Source: Galeopsis tetrahit | Lineage: Eukaryota; Streptophyta; Magnoliopsida; Lamiales; Lamiaceae | Direction: 5' to 3' | DNA: 64,000 nt | Assembly: GCA_963675135.1 (NCBI GenBank) | Contig: OY776120.1 | Coordinates: 61,252,063 to 61,316,062, forward strand | In this document: one piece after another, positions 1 to 9,130 of the stretch | How positions within the stretch are numbered: position 1 is the first letter of the stretch | Layout: the number at the start of each line of letters is the position of its first letter | Program-made: the position numbers and the translations under genes | Notes under the pieces: model-generated | What the model saw: only the letters and a program-made list of their open reading frames with translations | Databases searched by the model: none | Told to the model about the DNA's origin: nothing

Positions 1-733
1 ACACTAAAAACAAACGAGACACAATGGAAATATTTTTCACATAGATTTTATAAATAAAAATCTATGCGAGCCTTACGGCGAAATATCAATACTTATCTTC
101 AAGTACAAATGTTGTGTGAAATTTTACAACAATAACCTTCACAACTGAAACTACAAACGACGCAGGTGCCTTGTTCTAAAAACGAACTAAGTGTATAAGA
201 GATTACACACTGTCGAAATGCCAGTCTATCTATGATTACACTCTCGATAGATAAGAAAAGCACACAGCCATACGGGTGGGATACTTCGTATGATCTAAAA
301 GGTAAAACTACTGGCCACAATTCCTAACAGGAATGAACGCTCGGTCTAGAAGATTGATCGAATAGAATACACTGAATTATGAAGCCTTAAATCGGTATTT
401 ATAGAAGTGAGGTGCGAATTCTAGAGGCTTCCACATTGAGGTCCTATTTTTTAGGATCTCAACTTCCATGATCTTTCTAGATCCTTCTTGCACGTTCCAG
501 GTCATTCTAGATTGCTTCCAGCCTCTTCTAGCTCTTCTAGGACGTTCTCCAATATTCTGGAATCTTCCAGGTTCCAGATCCTTGTAGAAGCTTCTAGACT
601 CTGTCAGAAATGCTGTAACAATTAGCTCAACATTTAATGCAACATTTCAGAAAGGACTTAGAAAAAATCTCGGAAGGTCAAATTAAGATGTTGTAGTGAA
701 TGTTGATACATTTAAGAATTCACAACATCTACA
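1..733 (-). repeat. Element D 3' LTR (cut by window start)
   Basis: On the minus strand the LTR starts TGTAGATGTTGTGAATTC at 733, directly after a G-rich polypurine tract, giving the usual TG start. Only the first 733 bases are in the window, and the other LTR lies outside it, so the boundary rests on the tract and the TG alone. The part seen holds the U3 promoter (TATA at 396-403 with a heat-shock-element cluster upstream) and probably the start of R. The short open frame at 99-320 has no support as a gene. Confidence 0.75.
396..603 (-). promoter_or_regulatory. Element D LTR promoter with heat-shock-element cluster
   Basis: TATAAATA is read on the minus strand at 403-396. Upstream of it in D's sense (430-600) the sequence is full of TTC/GAA units. 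TTCTGGAATCTTC at 555-567 is a perfect three-unit heat-shock element (TTCnnGAAnnTTC), GAAGCTTCTAGAC at 587-599 is a further alternating array, and several TTCTAG and TTCCAG units lie at 476-577. Heat-shock factors bind alternating nGAAn units, and the heat-activated Arabidopsis Copia element ONSEN carries such units in its LTR. Heat response of D is inferred. Confidence 0.6.
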
Positions 734-747
734 ATCTCCCCCAATTT
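734..747 (-). other. Element D polypurine tract
   Basis: On the minus strand this reads AAATTGGGGGAGAT and abuts the TG start of the 3' LTR, the expected place for the plus-strand DNA primer of an LTR retrotransposon. Confidence 0.75.
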
Positions 748-1394
748 AACCTTTCGACTACAACACACCTGATGCACATATATTTCTATACATACTCAGT
801 ATTATGTACTTAGTTGAGGTTGACAACATTGCTAAGCACTAGTCAAGACAATACCTGTAGTAATCGTTGGATCAAATCAAATGAAGATCAAAGATAATCT
901 TACAATGATACGTGCCATAAGATCAAGATAATTTTATCCAAAATAGAACAAGTATACACAATACACTTATTCACAACATAAGTAACTTTACTAAAATCCT
1001 AAGTTAAGTTTTGGAAGAACTACTTAAGATTTAAGTAAGACACAAAAACAAAATCAGAGCAAACAAACAGAAAAGTTAAAACATCAGAGCAAAAACAAAA
1101 CTATGAACAAAAACTAAGACTAAACAACCTGCAGTAGACACATGATAACCTGTAAACAGTTTAAGCAAAAGCAGTAAACAATATCATCAAGTGGAACCAT
1201 AATTAAGCAAGTTGTAAAATAATAAAAACCTATCATCTAGAAATAAATAACAAGTGTATCAGAATTTCAGAATATTTTAACTTAAACATTAATTACAGAG
1301 ATTGAAACTGAATAAATGGCATATATTGCCATGGTAACAGCAGCAGCATCAGATTCCTGCACAGTAGCCATTATGAATTCAGATCTCCCCCTGT
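748..1394 (-). other. Element D 3' untranslated region
   Basis: This is non-coding sequence between the third ORF and the polypurine tract. It is A-rich on the plus strand with several short AAACAAAA runs, and ATCAGAGCA occurs twice near 1050-1090. The same word is clustered in the matching part of element B. I see no ORF or RNA gene here. Confidence 0.6.
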
Positions 1395-3607
1395 CTAGCA
1401 TCTTCCTCTATGGAGATCACCATACAAGGTCTCCATGTCAGCATCATCATCATCTCCTTCATCAACAAAGTAGGTAGATGCAAGGTGTGCAACTACATCA
1501 GTCACTGCAGCATCTCCAGCATCAAGTCCATCACCAGCAGCTGGAACTCCCTCATCAGCAGCCATCTCTTCAATCACCACATTGGAGTTCGATGGTGGTG
1601 GTACTCCCCCTGTTGTAGGTGAAAGCATATTGGTCCACCTGTTCTTCAAGAACTGGAGCTCTTCAATGGTATCCTGCAAGTGTTGGAGCTGAAGTTTGAT
1701 GAATTCCTGTGAAAGATACACATTACCAGAAATGTTGATACGAATGTTCTCAACATTTGGGGGTGCATTTCTCTATCTTGATCTGGAAGATTCTGGATGA
1801 TCAGAAGTTGAGGGTCTGGAAGTTCTCTGTGGACTGTCAGTACCAGGAGCAACTAAAGGCAGATCAATCACTCTGTCCCCAATCAATAAGGCAGAAGCAA
1901 CAACAAGCAGTGGCACTCTCCCCCTCAAAACATCAGTCTTCTTAGCAGTGAATCCATGGTGCTTCAAATAGTTTGAAATCAAGACTGGATAGGGCATATT
2001 TCCTTTCCCAGTAAACTTCCTCATATGGTGAAAAATGGTGTGGCCTAGATTGAACTTCTTAAGTATGGAAATCCTATACATAAGAATGGCTTGATCTCTG
2101 GTAATTTTAGTGGTGTTGGTAGTGGGGATCCAATTGTAAATAATCAGCTTATACAAAACAGAATGTAAGGAGGTTAAGTGTCTAGCTAACATTTACCTAG
2201 CCCACTTAGTCTTTCTACCCCCTGTGATTGCAGTAATCACAACATCTATATCTGGATCATCATCCTCATCAACATTTGGGGTGTGCAGGAACTCATTAAT
2301 AAGTTCTGGAGTGAATGACACATCCCTCCCCCTAAAATTAACAGTACCATAAGATCTAGAGCTTCTCCTACCAGTGCTTTTCTTCATACATGCATAGAAT
2401 TCATATGACCAATTAGTCAGAAAAGCTTCACCAAATGTAACAACATTCAACAGATTTCTATCCTCTAAAAATTTAACCATTCCCTTACTATCAAAATCAG
2501 GCACATTAATTCTTTTCTCAATCAACAGCTTCCTCTTAGAGTAAATTTCTAACCTTTTCTCAACATAATTAGAATGACCAGAGATACCTTCACTTTCTTC
2601 CTCAGAAGGTAGTTCCTCATCAGGATCAGAATCTCCATCATGTTCAGAGGAGCTTTTGGATGAGCTCTTTGCCTCAGAAGATGAGTCTCCACTTCCACCA
2701 TCATCAGGTTCTGGTGTGGACTCCTTTGCAGCAGCAAATAACTCAGCATTCTTCTTAAGAGATTCTTGCATATCTCTTAGGCAAACATTGAAATCAGAAT
2801 CAGAGTCTGATTCAGCAGGTTCTTCTTTAGGGATCATCTTGGCCTTCCCTTTCCCTTTAGGTTCATCAACAACCTTTTTCTTCTTAGCTTTCTCAACAAC
2901 AACAGGAGCAGCTTCAACCTCTTCTTCAGAATCAGTAAACACCAGAATAGGTTCATCAGCAGCAGCTCCGACTTTCTTCTTCTTCCTCATGGATTCAGAA
3001 TAATCCACACGAGTGAACACACGATTTGATCTCCTTCTTTGTACAGGGCTTCTCTATCGTTTCCCTTTCTGGACTTCTCATCAGAGGGTGAGAGAGAGGA
3101 GTTTGTACGATCATCAGAAGCTTCGGCATCCTCCATTTCGACATCCTCAGAATCGGATGCATTAGCAGTAGCTTCTCCTTCAGCAATGGTTTCCACATTC
3201 CGTTCCGGTGCAGCAGGCTCAGTAGGGTTCGATGAATTGGGGGTTTTTGCAGCAGCAGCCATTTGAGCAGTTTGTTCGGCCAAATAACTTGACATATCCA
3301 CTGTGATATCTCCGAATGTCATCACAGGTAGATGACCAGTAGTTCGAAGAGTATTGGATACCTCTTCAACAGCCCTAGTAAACTGTTCAACGGTCGAATC
3401 TTGTGGGATGTGGGTAGTTGGTGGAGTAGTTTGTGGAACATGAGCGGTTGTTGATGGGGTTGCAGAGACATTGGTGTCGGCATTTGAGGAATTTAATTTT
3501 TGCGAAGTCATTGAAGCAAGAAGATCGAGAGAGTTTTGGGCAGTTTGTTCGGAAGATTTAGAAGTAGAGTGTGAGTGAGAGTGTGATTGATGGTGGTTTC
3601 CAGCCAT
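1395..3607 (-). pseudogene. Element D third ORF (plant transposon-type protein), broken
   Basis: This minus-strand ORF starts at an ATG at 3607 (MAGNHHQSHSHSHS) and can be followed to about 1395, roughly 740 codons. A frameshift near 3000-3040 and in-frame stops near 2193 and 1773 break it. The N-terminal third is Ser/Thr/Glu-rich and acidic with KKKK clusters. The central part (about 2200-2560) has the pattern FYA...V.FRGRDVSFTPELINEFL, followed by RDQAILMYRI and NMPYPVLISNYLKHHGF at about 1930-2190. From memory this resembles the Pfam 'putative plant transposon protein' domain (PF20167) found in SIRE-type third ORFs. No signal peptide or membrane segment is evident, so 'envelope' would be a poor name. 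Role unknown. Confidence 0.7.
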
Positions 3608-4524
3608 TAAGAAGGGCGGTTGGATTTCCAAGGCAAGTTTTGAGAGTGTATGCAGCAAAATTGGGAAATACACGGCCAAAACGAATTTATGCAAATAGTG
3701 TACTTAACAAAGCTCGACAAAAACAATTAGCAACATAAATCACAGTTAATTGAGTTTTATAGAGAGAATGTGTGTAGTTGGAGGTTAACACGATTAATTC
3801 CAGAAATAATTTGATAGTGCTCTACATTTTTAGCCACAACCTAGATCATGGTTAATTAGTGGGTAAAATCAATTTTATTAATTAATTAAGTAATTAAGAA
3901 GTTTCTAGAATTTTTACTTAGTCCAAGCATAATCTGAAAAATAAAAAAACGTGGGTCAGTATATAATTTAAATAAATAAAATAAATCTCAATAAATAATT
4001 AAATAATTACAAATTATAAAAATAAATTCGAATCAGGCAATGTTGTGCTCAAAACTGTTACAAACACCTCAACACGGTTTTTACATGAATTTGCTTCATT
4101 TGTGTTGCACCATATTTTTTTCTTTTTGTGTTATATCATCTAATTTGTATTGATCCATTGTTCCTGTAGAGTACATCGTAGTAGCGAACTTCGTGCCCCA
4201 TACTTATTTAATGGATTACAAATATGTTGATGTTTTTACCAAATATCACCTTTTGAAAAGAAGGCATCGTATTAGTGAACTCCGTGCTCCATAGTTACTC
4301 AGTGATTTGGTACATCTTTTAGTATGCTAATAACATTCTCATTTTTTTGCATTTGGAAGGTGTAAGACGTTTATTTTTGCACTCCAAGGTTCTTAGATTC
4401 GAAGATATTTTACAAAGGAATTATTTAACTAAGTAAGAAATAAATTCAACTTATAAAAATTTCTACAACCCATGATGTTGTCCCCAAATGCTGACACATT
4501 TGTGACAACATCCATCCGAATTTT
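3608..4524 (-). other. Element D spacer between pol and third ORF
   Basis: This is AT-rich non-coding sequence. It contains a TATA-like box near 3755 and two related 30-base copies at 4173-4202 and 4264-4293 (25 of 30 identical). No open frame here resembles a known protein. Confidence 0.6.
3755..3761 (-). promoter_or_regulatory. Candidate TATA box upstream of D third ORF
   Basis: CTATAAAAC is read on the minus strand about 150 bases upstream of the ATG at 3607, after a CTCT run. It would place a transcript start in the leader of the third ORF, as in the A family. A single AT-rich match in an AT-rich spacer is weak evidence by itself. Confidence 0.35.
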
Positions 4525-4982
4525 TCAGATAGTGCTCATACCAAGAGATTTCCTCAAAGTTGAGAATCTCTCATGGTCTAATGCCTTAGTAAAGATGTCA
4601 GCATTTTGTTTTTCAGTAGGTATATACTCCAACTTTACAATATTCTTCTCTACTAAATCTCTCATAAAGTGATGTCTTATGCTAATGTGCTTAGTGAGTG
4701 AGTGTTGTACAGGATTCTTAGAAATGTTAATGGCACTAGTATTATCACAAAAGATTGTAAGTATACCATTCTCAATGCCATAGTCATGGAACATCTTGCG
4801 CAGCCACAAGAGTTGTGTACAGCAGCTTCCAGCAGCTATGTACTCAGATTCTGCAGTAGATTGTGAAACACAATTCTGTTTCTTGTTGTGCCATGATACA
4901 AGATTGTTTCCCATGTAGAAATATCCTCCACTCGTACTCTTTCTATCATCTATATCTCCAGCCCAATCAGCATCACTGTAGC
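4525..4982 (-). pseudogene. Element D RNase H, C-terminal end of pol (split by B)
   Basis: The minus-strand frame shows Copia RNase H motifs: YSDADWAGD, RKSTSGG, QSTAESEYIAAGSCC, FCDNTSAI, KHISIRHHF, and the pol tail ADIFTKALDHERF, with a stop at 4525. RNase H removes the RNA strand during reverse transcription. The open frame runs a few residues past 4982 into B's LTR; those residues are not D's. The rest of the protein resumes at 47325-48123. Confidence 0.9.
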
Positions 4983-5006
4983 TGTTGGTCCTGAAAGGAG
5001 TATATA

Positions 5007-5038
5007 ACAAGTGTATGGGGGGGGGGGAATACACTTGT
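5007..5038. other. Hairpin with homopolymer loop in B LTR (U5 end)
   Basis: ACAAGTGTAT (5007-5016) and ATACACTTGT (5029-5038) are perfect 10-bp inverted repeats around a run of 11 G (C in B's RNA). The other B LTR has the same arms at 45704-45713 and 45725-45734 around 10 G. The structure sits about 25 bases from the end of the LTR that adjoins the primer-binding site. Confidence 0.7.
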
Positions 5039-5139
5039 ATGCAATTCTTTTCAACTTTAGATCAAACCAAAGCTCAGCAAGGTTGTCTTGAACAACTCTG
5101 CTGAAGATGATTAACTCTTCTAAGATAATCAGACTACTA

Positions 5140-5144
5140 AGTAC
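5140..5144. repeat. A1 target site duplication, left copy (AGTAC)
   Basis: AGTAC directly precedes A1 and is repeated exactly at 18828-18832 after it. The uninterrupted B LTR at about 45837-45841 has one copy at the same place. Confidence 0.95.
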
Positions 5145-6599
5145 TGTTGGGATATAAATTCACCCTAAGCCCCACTTGATGTTAGAATAGTTTTGATGGC
5201 CAAAACACTTAGAGTTTATAAATGTAATAGGATCAACTGACTTTGTATAGAACAGCTTAGACTAGTCTTGTGTGATCAACTGTATAGATATCAGCTGATC
5301 AGCACAATCCAGGCTTACATGCGCTTCCTCAAGATGAGAAGAGTAGAAGACATGAAGACTAGGAGATCCTTGAAGACCAGTTAAGCAAGGTGCCTGTATA
5401 CCTACTTGACTGATGGAGTCCCAGATTAAAGATGGCCTAAAGCAGGACAAAAGAACTGCCAGATCAGAAGAGTTTTACTCTGCTGATATCAGAAGACAGA
5501 AGACTCAAGGCCAGAAGAGTAGTCAGAAGACTAGAAGTTCAGATCAGAAGACTATGTGCTCTTTCAGGACTCGGCTGATTCCAAAGTCATCTTGCGATTT
5601 AAACAGAGACCTACCTTATTTAGAAGATTGACATGATCCCAGGATTGAAGCAATCAAGCGGCTGGAATCAAGGAATCAAGCTATTATGGAAAGATTGCCC
5701 CAACGGCTAGTCAACTCCAACGGCTAGTTGCAAGCAATCACCACTATAAATACAAGAGGATGAGAAATCACAAATACGAAGTCACAACGAGAGAATTCAA
5801 CATTTCCAGCAAGCAATCAAGCTAAAGTCGTATTGTCTCAAGAATTCTCAAAGAGCCAGAATCCATTAGATTATCCATAGCTCTTAAGTGATTTCTATCC
5901 AACCCTTAAGAACCTGAAACCTATTCACATTGTATATCATTTGTTTTAGGCAAAGTGATTAAGCAAATTATAAGCTTGAATCACTAGTTGGATACTCTTC
6001 AAAAACCCCAAACCCTCTCCGAAAGGTTAAAGTTTTTGAAACCCTCAAAGTGCAAGTGCTTACAATCACTTGTGGAGACCGTAGCTGTTAGGACGGCTCA
6101 GATCTCAAAGTCCTATCCTTGGGACTATAAAGGTCAAGACCCTTGTAATTTGCGGTAAATTAAAGGGATTAAACATCACGTTAGGACGTGAGAGTGGACG
6201 TAGGATCGTATATCCGAACCACTATAAACCTGGTGTTATTTACTTATTGCACTTTACATTCTGTCATTTCATTAACTGTTATATAGTGCATACTGTGATT
6301 TCAATATTCTTCAAAACAAGGCCACAACTTTCAAACCAGCATCAGCTGAGTACTTTCATACAAGAAAACAAGTTAAACACTTTCACAAGAAACAAAAGAA
6401 CGAGTCTAAACAAGGCCTACCATAATTCCGCATATAACCTCCTCTATCAGATCACTATAGTCATCTGGACCAGCAGACTTGTAGTCCAGCTGACATAGCA
6501 ATCAGAAGAGGTTCCCAACTCTCTTGAAAAAGTTTTAAAGTCTATTCACCCCTCCCCTCTAGACTTTAATCCCATTCACTACTCGTTCAGGGACCAACA
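5145..6599 (+). repeat. A1 5' LTR
   Basis: The boundaries are the TG start after AGTAC and the CA end two bases before the primer-binding site. U3 holds a dense set of CAGAAGA(C/G) words at 5464-5555, palindromic ATCAGCTGATCAG near 5290, two MSA-type boxes and a TATA box at 5745. The short frames at 5413-5631 and 6247-6498 recur in the other LTR only because the LTRs are copies. Confidence 0.95.
5699..5752 (+). promoter_or_regulatory. A1 LTR promoter: two MSA boxes and TATA
   Basis: CCCAACGGCTA (5699-5709) and TCCAACGGCTA (5716-5726) both match the plant mitosis-specific activator consensus YCYAACGGYYA exactly. TATAAATA follows at 5745-5752, 18 bases after the second box. MSA boxes are bound by three-repeat MYB factors in G2/M genes. 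In A1's 3' LTR the first box has lost its core (CAACAG) and the second is intact (17944-17954), with TATA at 17973-17980. Confidence 0.65.
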
Positions 6600-6601
6600 A
6601 G

Positions 6602-6613
6602 TGGTATCAGAGC
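6602..6613 (+). other. A1 primer-binding site (initiator tRNA-Met)
   Basis: TGGTATCAGAGC lies two bases after the LTR end. It is complementary to the 3' end of plant initiator tRNA-Met, the standard minus-strand primer of Copia elements. Confidence 0.95.
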
Positions 6614-6730
6614 AGTGGTTCTAACGGACTACTGTCTCTAGATTATCAGAAGACTTGAGGGAGTCTCTCTGTAGTCCTCTTGAACAGATCTTTTTCTTTT
6701 GAAAAACTTGTTTTCGAAAACTCATACAGC

Positions 6731-9130
6731 ATGAGTGCTAATATGCGTAAGTTGCCTAAGTTTTCAGTGGAGGATTATGATTACTGGAAGATCAGGATGA
6801 GGAAGAATCTCACATCAGTCCACTACAAGATGTGGTCAGTAATCACTGAAGGCCCAATCACCATCATGGCAGTCAACACTGCAAATGGTGATCCAGAAGT
6901 TCCAGTTGGAGAACTAGCCCCCAAGCCGATGAAGGATCTCACACCAGAAGAGATGCAGCAGTCAAATCTTGACAGCATTGCTCAAGATTACATCATGCAA
7001 ACTCTTCCAAATGAGTACATTGCAAAAGTAATCAATTTTGAAACAGCTAAGGAAATGTGGGATGCTCTAGCACTCCTCTGTGAAGGAACCGAGCTGATTA
7101 AGGAGAGCAAGTTGACAACAGCAGTCAAGAAGTTTGAACATTTCAAAATGCAACCAAAAGAGTCTATTGATCAATTAGACAATAGATTTACCAAGATCAT
7201 CAATGAGATAGAATCTCTGGGCAAGAAATATACAAATAGAGAGAAAAATCTAAAGATATTAGACTCTCTAACCAAGAAATGGAGACTCAAGAAGACCATC
7301 ATCAAAGATACTCAAGATATCAAGGAGTGGTCTGCACAGACTCTATTTCAGAATCTAAAAGCCCATGAATATGATCTTGAAAGAGAAGAAAACTCAGAAA
7401 ATGATGAACCTATTGCTACTCCACCTACATCCAAGACTGTAGCTTTCAAGGCAGCTAATACAAAAGCTGCAAGCACCTCATCTGGCAAGACATCTCTGAA
7501 AACAGAAGACTGTGAAGGATCAGACATGAGTCTGAAGGAACAAATGGCTCTTATGATCAAGAGATTCGAAAGGATGAACACTCTCAGCAGCAAATATAGA
7601 AAGTTCTATAGAAACTACAAAGATAGAAGAGCAAGATCACCCTCCAGAGGTTCCAGAGAAAGAACACCAGAAAGACATCCTAGAAAGGATGTGGAGTCAT
7701 CTGACAGCCGAGGCTCCAGAAAAAGAGATGCCACACCTCCAAGGAAAGGCAATTCAAATCAAAAGCCTGGAGCATGCTTCAATTGTCGTAAACCAGGACA
7801 CTATGTCTATGAATGCCCTGAGCTGGATGACAAAGAAGAAAGAAGGCCAAGGAGAAGATATTCAGATAAGCAAGCAATGCTGACTGAAGAATCTGAATAT
7901 CAAAGTGATGAACTTCCTACATCACCAGACTATCAAATCTACTCAGATGATTCAGACGATCTAGCTATGATGGCCATAGGAGAAAATGAGGTAAACTCTT
8001 ATACTACTACTTTCCATTCACCTATTTTCTCACAAACAGATGACATAAACTCATCTGAAGGCGAATCAGAAGACACCTATTATCAATCTTTAAGAAAGGT
8101 AAAAGGTGATCTGGATATTGCCACTAGAGCCTTTATAGAAGTGGAAGAGGAGAATAAGGATTTAAGGAAAGAAATTGCTAGGTTGAAAAAGGTTAAGTTT
8201 GATAACACCCCTGAGTTAGTCACCATGAATGAAAGGTTGACCAAAGAAGTGGAACTTCTTAAGGAAGAAAATACCACAACAACTCAGTTGTATGAGGGGA
8301 TGTTAGAAACTCAAGCCTTAGAAACCAAAGAATTTCGTATACTACAATCTAAGTTCGATGATCTCTTCCAATCACACAAGCTCTTAGAAAAGGAGAAGGA
8401 ATGCCTAGATCAAAAGATATCAGAATTCAATAAAGCCTCGACTACTATTGAAAGTATCTCTGAATATTATAGATCAAATGGCAATAAGATGGGTTTAGGC
8501 TATGAACTTAATCCATCAACATCCTCTCCAGCTGGGGGTAGTACACCTAACAAGTGCACTACTCAGACACATGAACAGGGTGAGTGTTCTAAACACAATG
8601 AACTCAATATGAACCAAAAGGCATCTGTACCAACTAAGGCTAACTATTCCAACACCAAAAATGGTAAAAGAAAAGTTAACCCCAAACCTATACAGAGGAA
8701 CAGCAAACAGCCTAGACCATCTCGTCTGAGACAGTCTCAGCTGTATGCTGCTCCAGCCAAGAAGAAGAAATCTTCTTCAAACAAATCTGTCCTCTTTGCA
8801 CCCCCTATCTCTTATGATATTGTGAGAACAGAAGAGTATGGTCCATATAATCGTGTGCATCGACCAGCTAATGCACCCAGGCCGAATGTAACTAGTCAAA
8901 AGATATTGTATGTTCACTCCTATAAAGGAAAACCATTTGACTATTACTTAGCTGACACAAACAACAAATCAGATCAGTCTAAGGTGTTAACTGGTAAGAT
9001 TTGGTTCTGTGATGCCCGAGGGAAACAACTCAAGTGCTCAAGGTTGTTCAAACGACCAATGTATATGTGGGTTCCCAAGGGTAGTACTAACACCCAAGGA
9101 CCCAAAACAAAATGGGTACCTAAGACTTAA
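6731..9130 (+). CDS. gag: A1 gag (capsid/nucleocapsid polyprotein)
   Basis: An intact 799-residue gag. I chose the ATG at 6731 (MSANMRKLPKFSVEDYDYW) because the open frame upstream has no ATG and element A2 begins identically. Residues about 10-230 have the Copia gag pattern (YDYWKIRM, LPNEYIAKV, AKEMWDALALLCEGTELIKESKL). A basic, Arg/Ser-rich stretch leads into one zinc knuckle, CFNCRKPGHYVYEC, near residue 348. A coiled-coil-like Lys/Glu/Leu region follows at about 457-570, then a basic C-terminal tail ending in WVPKT. Gag forms the cytoplasmic particle and binds the RNA. It ends in TAA at 9128, and pol continues in the same frame directly after that stop. Confidence 0.9.
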   Translation: MSANMRKLPKFSVEDYDYWKIRMRKNLTSVHYKMWSVITEGPITIMAVNTANGDPEVPVGELAPKPMKDLTPEEMQQSNLDSIAQDYIMQTLPNEYIAKVINFETAKEMWDALALLCEGTELIKESKLTTAVKKFEHFKMQPKESIDQLDNRFTKIINEIESLGKKYTNREKNLKILDSLTKKWRLKKTIIKDTQDIKEWSAQTLFQNLKAHEYDLEREENSENDEPIATPPTSKTVAFKAANTKAASTSSGKTSLKTEDCEGSDMSLKEQMALMIKRFERMNTLSSKYRKFYRNYKDRRARSPSRGSRERTPERHPRKDVESSDSRGSRKRDATPPRKGNSNQKPGACFNCRKPGHYVYECPELDDKEERRPRRRYSDKQAMLTEESEYQSDELPTSPDYQIYSDDSDDLAMMAIGENEVNSYTTTFHSPIFSQTDDINSSEGESEDTYYQSLRKVKGDLDIATRAFIEVEEENKDLRKEIARLKKVKFDNTPELVTMNERLTKEVELLKEENTTTTQLYEGMLETQALETKEFRILQSKFDDLFQSHKLLEKEKECLDQKISEFNKASTTIESISEYYRSNGNKMGLGYELNPSTSSPAGGSTPNKCTTQTHEQGECSKHNELNMNQKASVPTKANYSNTKNGKRKVNPKPIQRNSKQPRPSRLRQSQLYAAPAKKKKSSSNKSVLFAPPISYDIVRTEEYGPYNRVHRPANAPRPNVTSQKILYVHSYKGKPFDYYLADTNNKSDQSKVLTGKIWFCDARGKQLKCSRLFKRPMYMWVPKGSTNTQGPKTKWVPKT

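Larger units (their letters stand above)
1..4982 (-). mobile_element. Element D, left segment (SIRE-like Copia, minus strand)
   Basis: This is the 3' half of an old Copia element read on the minus strand: RNase H end, spacer, third ORF, polypurine tract and 3' LTR. It stops at 4982, where element B begins, in the middle of the RNase H motif GYSDADWAGD; the missing upstream half resumes at 47325. The 3' LTR runs off the left edge, so neither the element's end nor its target duplication can be seen. Assignment to the SIRE/Maximus lineage rests on a third ORF downstream of pol and on the protease/integrase motifs, and is an inference. Coding parts are heavily broken, which fits D being the outermost and oldest layer. 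Confidence 0.85.
4983..5144 (-). repeat. Element B 3' LTR, first piece (before A1)
   Basis: This matches 45680-45841 of B's other LTR with a few substitutions. A1 interrupts it and it continues at 18833. In B's sense this piece is the far (U5) end of the LTR and contains a hairpin with a C-run loop. Confidence 0.9.

Noticed and set aside
5413..5631. 72- and 83-codon frames in A1 LTRs (also 6247-6498, 17641-17859, 18475-18726)
   Set aside because: They recur only because LTRs are copies; no domain, and A2's LTRs do not preserve them as clean ORFs.
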